The notes beneath the pieces are model-generated. The model saw only the letters and a list, made by a program, of their open reading frames with translations, ran no database searches and had not been told where the DNA came from. Source: RGIG8775 sp045128735 (GTDB lineage Bacteria; Bacillota; Clostridia; Oscillospirales; CAG-272). From it: a stretch of DNA of 64,000 bases. The translations under genes and the position numbers were made by a program. The stretch is taken from positions 1-64,000 of the forward strand of contig JBGVRT010000100.1 in assembly GCA_045128735.1 (NCBI GenBank), given 5' to 3'. This document shows positions 37,203 through 43,368 of this stretch, one piece after another. Positions within the stretch are counted from its first letter, which is position 1; each line of letters opens with the position of its first letter.

Positions 37203-37589
37203 CTACACAGAAGTTGCACCCAAAGATCTTAGATAGCGCGTCTCCGGTGTCTCTTCATTTTTCTTTGGTTGTACCGTTCTTATCCAATGCTTAAACGGTG
37301 TATCGGTATATTCTTCTTTATCCAAAATTGCTTCATCATATAAACGGTCACTCGTTTCTTCCACGCTCTCTCCATTGTAAACACAAAATCCTTTGTGAAG
37401 CTCCTCGGCAATCCACCATTCGACATTTCGTCTATCATCGTAGAACACATCAACAATATCCCGAATCAGCTCCTGCAACGCAAGACTGCCACTAACCAAT
37501 TTTACCGCTTCAACCCTTCTTTCGATTTCCTCGATAGACTTCTCCCTCTTAGCTTTAGTATTTAACGGATGTTCTGTAATCTTTTTCAT
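37203..37589 (-). CDS. phage protein of unknown function
   Basis: 128 residues, charged and helical, with NVEWWIAEELHKGFCVYNGE in the middle and FKHWIRTVQPKKNEE toward the end. It lies in the early operon between two regulator genes. No family recognised. Confidence 0.6.
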   Translation of the reverse strand: MKKITEHPLNTKAKREKSIEEIERRVEAVKLVSGSLALQELIRDIVDVFYDDRRNVEWWIAEELHKGFCVYNGESVEETSDRLYDEAILDKEEYTDTPFKHWIRTVQPKKNEETPETRYLRSLGATSV

Positions 37590-37648
37590 TTTTATCTTTC
37601 TTTCCTTCTTTTGTTCAGTATTCTTGCTTGCGGTACAAGTTTCTTCGA

Positions 37649-37855
37649 CTAATCGACTAAAAAAATAAGCTGATATTCTTCATCTGTCAAATTCAGAATG
37701 TTTTTTATCTGCTTCGACTGCTCAATCGTAACCTTTATTTTCCCCGATTCCAAAAAACAATATCCGGCTTTGCCTGAATATCCAAGAGACTTCGCCATAT
37801 CTGCCTGCGTTACTTTACGCTTCTTTCTTGTTTCTTTTAATAATTCTAAATTCAT
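37649..37855 (-). CDS. XRE-type regulator of the early operon
   Basis: 68 residues, a compact helix-turn-helix: LLKETRKKRKVTQADMAKSLGYSGKAGYCFLESGKIKV, then a helix with QIKNILNLTDEEYQLIF. GGAGG precedes the ATG. It is a Cro- or antirepressor-like candidate. An operator-like sequence (37633-37649) touches its stop codon. Confidence 0.75.
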   Translation of the reverse strand: MNLELLKETRKKRKVTQADMAKSLGYSGKAGYCFLESGKIKVTIEQSKQIKNILNLTDEEYQLIFLVD

Positions 37856-37870
37856 ATCGCTCCTCCTTTC

Positions 37871-37899
37871 TTGACTTTTTTTGCCTTTTGTGGTATAAT
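37871..37899 (+). promoter_or_regulatory. promoter of the rightward gene 37933-38220
   Basis: TTGACT (37871-37876) and TATAAT (37894-37899), 17 bases apart, pointing against the surrounding leftward operon. Confidence 0.75.
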
Positions 37900-37932
37900 T
37901 TTATTAAACTTTAACAATGAGGAGATTTTAAT

Positions 37933-38220
37933 GTGAAGAAAAAGAAAAATACCCCATATATTATGTATCCCGCTGTGTATGTCGAAGTAAACTGCCGTAG
38001 AGATTTTGGTTTCAAACGCTCTGTTAGAGCCAATTACGCCATAACCAAAGACGGGCAAAAGCTTTTTATAGATGCTACGTGTAAAATGCACTGTCACACA
38101 GAAACGTGTACCAGATGCTGTAATGCGATAACCGATATTCTCAATCAAGTCGAGGACGGTTTGCGAGAAATGCCCGCTATTCTTGACCCTGAAGAATTTT
38201 TATTATCTCATCACAAGTAG
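37933..38220 (+). CDS. small Cys/His-rich protein, opposite to the early operon
   Basis: 95 residues with a GTG start; GAGGAG lies eight bases ahead, and the overlapping ATG two bases before runs straight into a stop. It is basic at the start (KKKKNTPYIMYPAVYVEVNC) and has a Cys/His cluster (CKMHCHTETCTRCC). Its own strong promoter suggests expression in the lysogen. The 3' end overlaps the convergent gene by 44 bases. Function unknown. Confidence 0.55.
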   Translation: MKKKKNTPYIMYPAVYVEVNCRRDFGFKRSVRANYAITKDGQKLFIDATCKMHCHTETCTRCCNAITDILNQVEDGLREMPAILDPEEFLLSHHK

Positions 38221-38374
38221 AATATACAAAGCACGCATATTTTTCTATTAACTCTCTGCGGACATCGGGAAATAAAATATCAAAGCTTTCTGTCCGTTTC
38301 TTACAGATTTCCAAAAATGAGATACATTCTTCAATAGTCGGCTTGGTAAATTCATATTTTTGGTTGTTAACCAT
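38177..38374 (-). CDS. small early protein of unknown function
   Basis: 65 residues from the ATG at 38374, preceded by GGGGGGAG. TKPTIEECISFLEICKKRTES and DVRRELIEKYACFVYSTCDEIIKIL make two helices. It overlaps the end of the rightward gene, so the two messages would be partly complementary. No family recognised. Confidence 0.55.
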   Translation of the reverse strand: MVNNQKYEFTKPTIEECISFLEICKKRTESFDILFPDVRRELIEKYACFVYSTCDEIIKILQGQE

Positions 38375-38388
38375 TAAAAGCTCCCCCC

Positions 38389-38417
38389 TTGACATTTCCA
38401 CCCTTTTATGTTATACT
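38389..38417 (+). promoter_or_regulatory. promoter of a structured RNA
   Basis: TTGACA (38389-38394) and TATACT (38412-38417), 17 bases apart. No open frame follows before the terminator at 38470-38516. Confidence 0.8.
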
Positions 38418-38423
38418 TAATAG

Positions 38424-38516
38424 GCAAGAGGGGCGGCGGAGTATTCTCCCCTCAAGCCTATGTTCATTTGAACCGTTTGGGAACTTTTAGACGAGAGCCC
38501 CAAGCGGTTCTTTTTT
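38424..38516 (+). ncRNA. candidate antisense RNA in the immunity region
   Basis: About 93 bases between a near-consensus promoter and an intrinsic terminator, without a coding frame. The hairpin ATAGGC(AA)GAGGGG / CCCCTC(AA)GCCTAT (38420-38433, 38448-38461) begins just before the expected start. The terminator stem has 12 pairs (38470-38481, 38499-38510) followed by six T. The RNA is antisense to the leader of the early leftward transcript, between the 50-residue and 65-residue genes. Confidence 0.65.
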
Positions 38517-38667
38517 ATTTGCCCGCTATGTAGTCAAGCAACGCCACTATCTGACTGTCAGACCAGCCAACCGACTTTAAGTAATCCATCAAACGCTTAA
38601 GCGTTCCGTCACTCATAATCTCGGCATCATCTCCTATATTAGTAATCTTTTCTCTGCTCTCCGCCAT
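38515..38667 (-). CDS. first gene of the early leftward operon, small regulator candidate
   Basis: 50 residues: MAESREKITNIGDDAEIMSD, then LKRLMDYLKSVGWSDSQIVALLDYIAGK, a helical protein. GGAGGTGAGGGC precedes the ATG. Its promoter (38717-38745) overlaps the repressor operator. By position it is Cro-like, though its fold is not an evident helix-turn-helix. Its last codons lie over the terminator of the antisense RNA. Confidence 0.65.
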   Translation of the reverse strand: MAESREKITNIGDDAEIMSDGTLKRLMDYLKSVGWSDSQIVALLDYIAGK

Positions 38668-38690
38668 GCCCTCACCTCCCTTTTTACGTT

Positions 38691-38707
38691 GTACAAGTTT
38701 CTTGTAC
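38691..38707. promoter_or_regulatory. repressor operator, perfect dyad
   Basis: GTACAAG-TTT-CTTGTAC. It lies just downstream of the early -10 box, at about +10. A degenerate copy GTACAAG-TTT-CTTCGAC is at 37633-37649, and a half site CTTGTAC at 38825-38831 follows the repressor promoter. Confidence 0.75.
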
Positions 38708-38716
38708 CTCGACTAT

Positions 38717-38745
38717 ATAATAGCACATATTTTTGAGTTTGTCAA
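38717..38745 (-). promoter_or_regulatory. early leftward (lytic) promoter
   Basis: Minus-strand TTGACA (38740-38745) and TATTAT (38717-38722), 17-base spacer. It faces the early operon and is covered on its downstream side by the operator dyad. Confidence 0.75.
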
Positions 38746-38783
38746 CCCCTAAATCAAAAATTCTTGGACTTTTTCAAAACATA

Positions 38784-38812
38784 TTGCATTTTTTTTGATT
38801 GTATGGTATTCT
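38784..38812 (+). promoter_or_regulatory. repressor maintenance promoter
   Basis: TTGCAT (38784-38789) and TATTCT (38807-38812), 17-base spacer, weaker than the early promoter. A half operator lies just downstream at 38825-38831. Confidence 0.5.
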
Positions 38813-38846
38813 AAGTATAGAAAACTTGTACTTTTTTGGAGGTTAT

Positions 38847-39323
38847 ATGGCAACTACAGCAGAACGGATTAAACTATTAAGAAAAAGCAAAGGTCTTTCA
38901 CAAACAGAGTTTGGGCAAATTTTTGGAATTGTAAAATCAACAGTATCATCATACGAACGCGGAAACAGCTCCCCGGACGATGATATTAAAAAGGAAATAT
39001 GTAAATACTTCAATGTCTCTGTTGATTATCTAATAGGTGCGAGCGATATTCCAAATTCATATAACAATACACCGTCCTCCAAGCTCCTTTCCCCCTCCTT
39101 CCCTCTCACCCCTCACGAAATGTCTGTCATGATCGCCTACCGTGCACAGGTCGAAATGCAACCGGCAGTAGACAGACTTCTCGGCGTTCCCGCCGAAGAA
39201 GAAACCGTAACCCTCTACTCTGCCGCATATTCTAAAGATAACACCCCAGAAGAGATAATAACCATTTCCAAAGCTGAATGGGAACGCCTCAAAAGTCTCC
39301 CCTTCACCGACCAGGACCTTTAA
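38847..39323 (+). CDS. CI-like prophage repressor
   Basis: 158 residues. The N-terminal helix-turn-helix (ERIKLLRKSKGLSQTEFGQIF, then KSTVSSYERGNSSPDDD) is followed by a linker and a C-terminal region rich in Pro and Glu. There is no LexA-type peptidase, so inactivation would depend on the neighbouring ImmA/IrrE protease. GGAGG lies before the ATG at 38847. It is divergent from the early operon and near the operator dyad. Confidence 0.85.
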   Translation: MATTAERIKLLRKSKGLSQTEFGQIFGIVKSTVSSYERGNSSPDDDIKKEICKYFNVSVDYLIGASDIPNSYNNTPSSKLLSPSFPLTPHEMSVMIAYRAQVEMQPAVDRLLGVPAEEETVTLYSAAYSKDNTPEEIITISKAEWERLKSLPFTDQDL

Positions 39324-39332
39324 TATAATGAA

Positions 39333-39902
39333 ATGTTCTACGCGATTTATCGGAATATCAGCGACAGCGCGTGGCAGTGCCTGCTTGACTTCAAGATAGA
39401 CCGCATTCCCGTTGACGTGCTTGCCATAGCGCGCAATGCAAATATAACCGTAACCCGTAACACCTCAGCATTTAAGCTCTCAAATAGCGAATATGGAAGA
39501 ACTCTGACCGACGGCAAGTCCTGGATTATTATATATGATGATACAATGACTGAAGAAGTCTGCAGATTCACCATAGCCCACGAGCTCGGGCACATCTTCC
39601 TCGGTCATGATATGACCTACGCCAAATACTCCCACCTAAAGGAGTTTGAAAACAAACCAAAATCCGAACAGCAGGCCGATGCGTTCGCCCTCCGCCTGCT
39701 CTGCCCCGCATGTGTTCTGTGGGGCTTAAATATATCCAAAGCAGAAGATATATCCGTATGTTGCAAAGTCCCCCTTGATATCGCAAAACAGCGCGAAAAG
39801 CGCATGAGAGAGCTTTATAAGAGAAATAAATTTCTCACAAGCCCTCTCGAAAGAGAAGTGTATAAACAATTTGGAATCTCTATAAAAACCTCTGCTTTGT
39901 AA
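39333..39902 (+). CDS. ImmA/IrrE metallopeptidase
   Basis: 189 residues. The zinc motif AHELGHIFLGH has H83-E84 and H87; the third ligand is probably the Glu in KSEQQADAFALRLLCP. In ICEBs1 and similar elements ImmA cleaves the repressor ImmR after a signal, and the gene order repressor-protease is the same here. It begins nine bases after the repressor gene and would trigger induction of the prophage. Confidence 0.9.
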   Translation: MFYAIYRNISDSAWQCLLDFKIDRIPVDVLAIARNANITVTRNTSAFKLSNSEYGRTLTDGKSWIIIYDDTMTEEVCRFTIAHELGHIFLGHDMTYAKYSHLKEFENKPKSEQQADAFALRLLCPACVLWGLNISKAEDISVCCKVPLDIAKQREKRMRELYKRNKFLTSPLEREVYKQFGISIKTSAL

Positions 39903-39930
39903 TCCTTCCCCAAAATCCCATCATATAATA

Positions 39931-39958
39931 AAAAAGCCCTCCCATAAAGGAGAGCAAA
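39931..39958. terminator. terminator after the repressor-protease operon
   Basis: GCCCTCCC-ATAA-AGGAGAGC with A and T runs. A near copy is at 40346-40376. Confidence 0.65.
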
Positions 39959-39976
39959 AAAATTCAACAAAATATA

Positions 39977-40005
39977 TTGACAAATTCCCAAAAGCGGTGT
40001 ATAAT
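39977..40005 (+). promoter_or_regulatory. promoter of the antitoxin RNA
   Basis: TTGACA and TATAAT, 17 bases apart. Sequence between and around the boxes is almost identical to the inverted toxin promoter at 40313-40341. Confidence 0.85.
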
Positions 40006-40011
40006 GAAGAC

Positions 40012-40097
40012 AAGGAAGCTACCGATGACGGTTGCTCCGTGATAATTTAGTTAAAAGATAACCGCCTTATGTTGGAGTCAGGCGGTTATCTTTTTGT
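40012..40097 (+). ncRNA. type I antitoxin RNA (par/RNAII-like)
   Basis: About 85 bases with no coding frame. A 5' hairpin (GGAAGCTACCG / CGGTTGCTCC) is followed by a 10-pair terminator (GATAACCGCC 40057-40066, GGCGGTTATC 40081-40090) and T run. It converges on the toxin gene, and its 3' end is complementary to the end of the toxin message, as in the par locus of enterococcal plasmids. Confidence 0.7.
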
Positions 40098-40098
40098 T

Positions 40099-40176
40099 TT
40101 ACTTGCGATTCATAAACAGAGCCGCAAGAGATATAATTACCATAGCAAAGGCAAATAATGCCTCGTATGTAACCAT
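40099..40176 (-). CDS. putative holin-like type I toxin
   Basis: 25 residues: MVTYEALFAFAMVIISLAAL, then FMNRK. This is the holin-like toxin pattern of Firmicutes (V/T-TYEAL, one membrane helix, short basic tail). It would insert into the membrane if not silenced by the antitoxin RNA. No ribosome site precedes its ATG; a site (GAAGGGAG) serves an ATG at 40204 in another frame whose reading overlaps this gene, so coupled translation is possible. The bidirectional hairpin at 40057-40090 would end the message. Confidence 0.8.
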   Translation of the reverse strand: MVTYEALFAFAMVIISLAALFMNRK

Positions 40177-40312
40177 ACAACCAAAGGTGCAAACGATAAA
40201 TCATAAGCACCACTCCCTTCAATTAAACTCGAAAGGAGCAAGAACCTCCTTTCGGAAAGAAAGGAGCAACCGCCACCGTAATGATAGCTTCCAAGGGCTT
40301 TCGCCGCTATCT

Positions 40313-40341
40313 ATTATACACCGTCTTTTGGAATTTGTCAA
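40313..40341 (-). promoter_or_regulatory. promoter of the toxin message
   Basis: Minus-strand TTGACA (40336-40341) and TATAAT (40313-40318), 17-base spacer. The message has a leader of about 130 bases (40177-40305) without other genes. Confidence 0.85.
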
Positions 40342-40345
40342 TACC

Positions 40346-40376
40346 AAATAAAAGCCCTCCCATAAGGGAGAGCTTA
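40346..40376 (-). terminator. terminator after yefM-yoeB
   Basis: Minus strand AGCTCTCCC-TTAT-GGGAGGGCT followed by TTTATTT, directly after the toxin gene stop at 40380. Near copy of 39931-39958. Confidence 0.75.
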
Positions 40377-40379
40377 TCC

Positions 40380-40643
40380 TCAATATTCGTAATGCGTCCA
40401 CATACTTAATATGTGTATGACCTCGTTTTCCTTGTCAACCGTATATACCAGCCTATGCTGATGATTAAGACGGCGAGAGTATACACCTGCAAGATCGCCT
40501 ACCAGCTTCTCATAGGGCGGTGGATTCTGAAAAGGGTTCTCAGCCATCAGCTCAAGCAGCCGTCTTGCCTTCACCTCAAGCCCCGCCGACTTCAAAAGCG
40601 GCTTGTGCTTTGACGCAACCCTTGAAAATACTATTTTGTACAT
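40380..40643 (-). CDS. YoeB/Txe-type ribosome-dependent mRNA interferase
   Basis: 87 residues. The C-terminal pattern YEKLVGDLAGVYSRRLNHQHRLVYTV, then MWTHYEY, is the YoeB/Txe signature, including the catalytic Glu, Arg, His and terminal Tyr positions. It cleaves mRNA on the ribosome. The ATG at 40643 overlaps the antitoxin stop (TGATG), which sets the start; an ATG two codons upstream is possible. Confidence 0.9.
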   Translation of the reverse strand: MYKIVFSRVASKHKPLLKSAGLEVKARRLLELMAENPFQNPPPYEKLVGDLAGVYSRRLNHQHRLVYTVDKENEVIHILSMWTHYEY

Positions 40644-40894
40644 CACCATTCCTCGCTTGCGTCGTATTCTTCGCCCTCGCTTATTGGCTCCGCCATAGCC
40701 TCAAATATCTCGGCAGACGTCCTCTTGTTGGAAAGCAGATTAAGCGTCTCGATAAGACCGCTGTAATCCTCCTCACTAAGCACAACAGCGTTTCCGTCCT
40801 TTGTGCTTACGTTAACCACATCACCAAGCTTTATTGCAGAGCTTAAATACTCAAACACATTTTTTCTGAAATTAGTGGCATTTACGTTTGTCAT
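40643..40894 (-). CDS. YefM/Phd-type antitoxin
   Basis: 83 residues. The N-terminal Phd fold (VNATNFRKNVFEYLSSAIKLGDVVNVSTKDGNAVVLSEEDYSGLIETL, shown in parts) binds DNA; the acidic C-terminus (MAEPISEGEEYDASEEW) would wrap the toxin. It represses its own promoter through the TGTACA-bearing dyad at 40917-40938. Confidence 0.88.
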   Translation of the reverse strand: MTNVNATNFRKNVFEYLSSAIKLGDVVNVSTKDGNAVVLSEEDYSGLIETLNLLSNKRTSAEIFEAMAEPISEGEEYDASEEW

Positions 40895-40916
40895 AATTTC
40901 ACCTCCGTTATCATTC

Positions 40917-40952
40917 TATGTACATTATAGCGTACATATTCACTCTTGTCAA
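40917..40952 (-). promoter_or_regulatory. yefM-yoeB promoter with TGTACA operator
   Basis: Minus-strand TTGACA (40947-40952) and TATAAT (40924-40929), 17-base spacer. The dyad TATGTAC-8-GTACATA (40917-40938) covers the -10 box and contains TGTACA (40919-40924), the core known from the E. coli yefM-yoeB operator. Confidence 0.8.
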
Positions 40953-40969
40953 TACTTTTTTCAAAAAAA

Positions 40970-40999
40970 TTGATACCCTCTCCCTCGGGAGTGTATATA
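40970..40999 (+). promoter_or_regulatory. integrase promoter
   Basis: TTGATA (40970-40975) and TATATA (40994-40999), 18-base spacer, followed by GGAGG and the integrase ATG. Confidence 0.6.
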
Positions 41000-41024
41000 A
41001 AATACTAAAGAAAGGAGGAAAACA

Positions 41025-42110
41025 ATGCGATTACCAAGCGGATATGGCGGAGTCGCAAAACTCCCCGGAAATAGACGAAAACCTTGGCGCGCACGTGTCA
41101 CCCTGAGATGGGACATAGATCCCGACACAGGCAAAACAAAACAGATATATAAAACTATCGGCTACTATGAAAACAAAGCTCAGGCGTTGAGAGCTCTTGC
41201 CGATTATAATGCCAACCCCTACGAAGTATCACCGGAAGTAACCTTTGCAGAAGTATACGACAGATGGGCAGGCCGAAAATTCGACGAGATCAGCAATTCA
41301 AATATCGCGGGCTATAAAGCAGCTTACAATCTCTGCACTTCAATTTATAACGTGCGCTTCTGTGACTTAAAGCTTTACCATCTGCAAGGCGTTGTCGATA
41401 ATTCAGGTAAAAATCACCCCACGTTGAAGAAATTAAAAATAATGTTCAACCAGATTTTCGATTACGCTGTGCAAAACGAGATAATCGGAAAGGACAAGCA
41501 TATCGTCGAGTACCTCAATATCGGAAAACCCGTTAAAAGCGATAAACACTATCGTTTTACCAATGCGGAAATCGATACCCTGTGGCGTTGGGCTACAAAT
41601 AATGAGTATGTCCAACTTATCCTTATGCTTATCTATTCGGGTGTCCGCCCCGGTGAGCTGTTCGCTGTGAAGCGTCAACGCGTTAACCTTGATGAAAAAT
41701 CGTTCTACGTAGATAAGGGTAAAAACGATAACGCCGTTAGAAAGGTTCCCATACACGAAAAGGTTCTTCCCTTTTTTGAGCATTGGTACAATAAAAATAC
41801 CGAGTACCTCATAACACAACGTAATGGCGCTCAATTTCGTTTTGATACTAACCACGGTCAGTATACAGAAAGCTATTGGGTTCCTGTGCTCCGAGATATG
41901 GGCATACTTGAATATAAAAACGAAAAAGGCGATATCAGAGAACATTCCCCCGACGATACCCGCCACACCTTTACTACAATGTGGAAAGAAAAAAGACTCG
42001 ATGAAGCAATTCGCCGAAAAATTCAAGGACATTCGGGTAAAGGAATCGGTGAAATGGTGTATACCCACTTCGAATTTGAAGTACTCCGTGAAGAGCTCAA
42101 CAAATTATAA
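41025..42110 (+). CDS. int: tyrosine-recombinase phage integrase
   Basis: 361 residues. An Arg-rich N-terminal DNA-binding part, a core-binding domain (about 65-160) and the catalytic domain with R208 (SGVRPGELF), R313 (PDDTRHTF), H336 (IQGHS) and the nucleophile Y346 (MVYTH). At the position usually held by His two before the second Arg, the sequence has D310, a variation to note. GGAGG precedes the ATG. It lies next to attR, as is usual, and inserts the phage at the rpsI 3' end. Confidence 0.93.
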   Translation: MRLPSGYGGVAKLPGNRRKPWRARVTLRWDIDPDTGKTKQIYKTIGYYENKAQALRALADYNANPYEVSPEVTFAEVYDRWAGRKFDEISNSNIAGYKAAYNLCTSIYNVRFCDLKLYHLQGVVDNSGKNHPTLKKLKIMFNQIFDYAVQNEIIGKDKHIVEYLNIGKPVKSDKHYRFTNAEIDTLWRWATNNEYVQLILMLIYSGVRPGELFAVKRQRVNLDEKSFYVDKGKNDNAVRKVPIHEKVLPFFEHWYNKNTEYLITQRNGAQFRFDTNHGQYTESYWVPVLRDMGILEYKNEKGDIREHSPDDTRHTFTTMWKEKRLDEAIRRKIQGHSGKGIGEMVYTHFEFEVLREELNKL

Positions 42111-42112
42111 TA

Positions 42113-42151
42113 AAACAGCTATACAAGTGATTTTTACTCGATAGCTGTTTT
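42113..42151 (+). terminator. integrase terminator
   Basis: AAAACAGCTAT (42113-42123) and ATAGCTGTTTT (42141-42151), perfect 11-base arms, just after the integrase stop. Confidence 0.75.
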
Positions 42152-42239
42152 CAAAAAATCCGTTTGTGTCTTGAACGCGTATTGTTCGTGTCTTTTTCAC
42201 CCAAAATCACACAAATTTAACCCTTCTCGAAATCAAAAA

Positions 42240-42268
42240 AGCCTTGGAAACACAAGGTTTCCAAGACT
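42240..42268 (-). terminator. phage-supplied terminator for rplM-rpsI
   Basis: Minus strand CTTGGAAAC-CTTGT-GTTTCCAAG followed by GCTTTTTTG. It is inside the prophage, about 20 bases from the rpsI stop codon, and replaces the host terminator that insertion moved 41 kb away. Confidence 0.75.
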
Positions 42269-42284
42269 TTTGAATTTTTCGAGT

Positions 42285-42300
42285 TTATCTCTTGCTGAAC
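42285..42300. other. attR: right attachment site, inside the rpsI 3' end
   Basis: 16 bases identical to 1289-1304. They encode the last residues FSKR and the stop codon of S9, so insertion keeps the gene intact. Confidence 0.9.
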
Positions 42301-42686
42301 TGAGGCGCACGACGTGCTGCTTTGAGTCCGTACTTCTTTCTTTCCTTCATTCTGGGGTCGCGGCGAAGGAATCCTGCTGCCTTAAGAGCGGGTCTGAGTG
42401 CCTCGTCAGAAGAAACGAGTGCTCTTGCAAGACCGTGGCGGATTGCGCCTGCCTGACCGGAGATACCGCCGCCTACTACTGTTGCGATGATATCAAACTT
42501 ACCCTCTGTGCCTGTTACGCCGAAGGGCTGATTTACGATGAGCTTGAGTGTCTCAAGTCCGAAGTAATCGTCTATATCTCTGCCGTTGATAGTGATAACG
42601 CCTGTTCCGGGAACGATGCGAACACGAGCGACAGACTTCTTTCTTCTACCTGTGCCGTAGAAATAAGGCTTTGCACTTGTATACAT
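42285..42686 (-). CDS. rpsI: 30S ribosomal protein S9
   Basis: 133 residues. The bacterial S9 signatures YGTGRRKKSVARVR, GGGISGQAGAIRHGLARAL and the C-terminal RRAPQFSKR, whose Arg tail reaches the P-site tRNA, are all present. It is downstream of rplM, with 22 bases between. The last codons are the phage attachment core. Confidence 0.98.
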   Translation of the reverse strand: MYTSAKPYFYGTGRRKKSVARVRIVPGTGVITINGRDIDDYFGLETLKLIVNQPFGVTGTEGKFDIIATVVGGGISGQAGAIRHGLARALVSSDEALRPALKAAGFLRRDPRMKERKKYGLKAARRAPQFSKR

Positions 42687-42708
42687 TTTCTATTTCCTCC
42701 CTTTCCTA

Positions 42709-43137
42709 TTATATCTCACGTGCTACGGGCTTCTGTGCCTCGTGGTTGTGAGCCGCGCCTGCGTATACCTTAAGACGGGTTGCAGACTTATCGCCGATCT
42801 TATTGTGAGGAAGCATTCCCTTTACTGCAAGCTCCATAGCAAGCTCGGGCTTTGTTGCCATAAGGGTCTTATACTGTACTTCCTTAAGACCGCCGATATA
42901 ACCGGAGTGGCGGCGATAGTACTTCTGATCAAGCTTGTTACCTGTAAGAACAGCCTTCTCAGCATTGATGATGATTACAAACTCACCACAGTCAACGTGG
43001 GGGGTAAACTCAGGGCGGTGCTTACCGCGAAGAATTGTTGCCGCTGCAACTGCTACCTTACCGAGAGGCTTGCCTGCTGCGTCAAGAACGTACCACTTGC
43101 GTTCGATTGTTTCTGCTTTAGCCATAAATGTGGACAT
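42709..43137 (-). CDS. rplM: 50S ribosomal protein L13
   Basis: 142 residues from the ATG at 43137 (ribosome site AGGAG). The pattern KWYVLDAAGKPLGK, HVDCGEFVIIINAEKAVLTG, YYRRHSGYIGGLK and GMLPHNKIG identifies L13. It is the first gene of the rplM-rpsI operon with a consensus promoter 50 bases ahead. Confidence 0.98.
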   Translation of the reverse strand: MSTFMAKAETIERKWYVLDAAGKPLGKVAVAAATILRGKHRPEFTPHVDCGEFVIIINAEKAVLTGNKLDQKYYRRHSGYIGGLKEVQYKTLMATKPELAMELAVKGMLPHNKIGDKSATRLKVYAGAAHNHEAQKPVAREI

Positions 43138-43186
43138 TTCGCATTTCTCCTTTACAAAATACATTTTTTTGGTTTTTGACCTGTGT

Positions 43187-43215
43187 ATTATATCACAACA
43201 TTTTCATATTGTCAA
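43187..43215 (-). promoter_or_regulatory. rplM-rpsI promoter
   Basis: Minus-strand TTGACA (43210-43215) and TATAAT (43187-43192), both consensus, 17-base spacer. The leader is short and shows no elaborate structure. Confidence 0.88.
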
Positions 43216-43368
43216 TACCTTTTTTGAAAAAAGTTGAAATATTTTAATTTAGCTATTACTTATCTCTCGTTTTCTTCGATTTTCTCGTTTTTTCTCGTTT
43301 ATGTATAAAATCGATTTCAAAAAAATATACTTTAACAACGACTAAAACGAAGGAAGGAATCCAATTTT

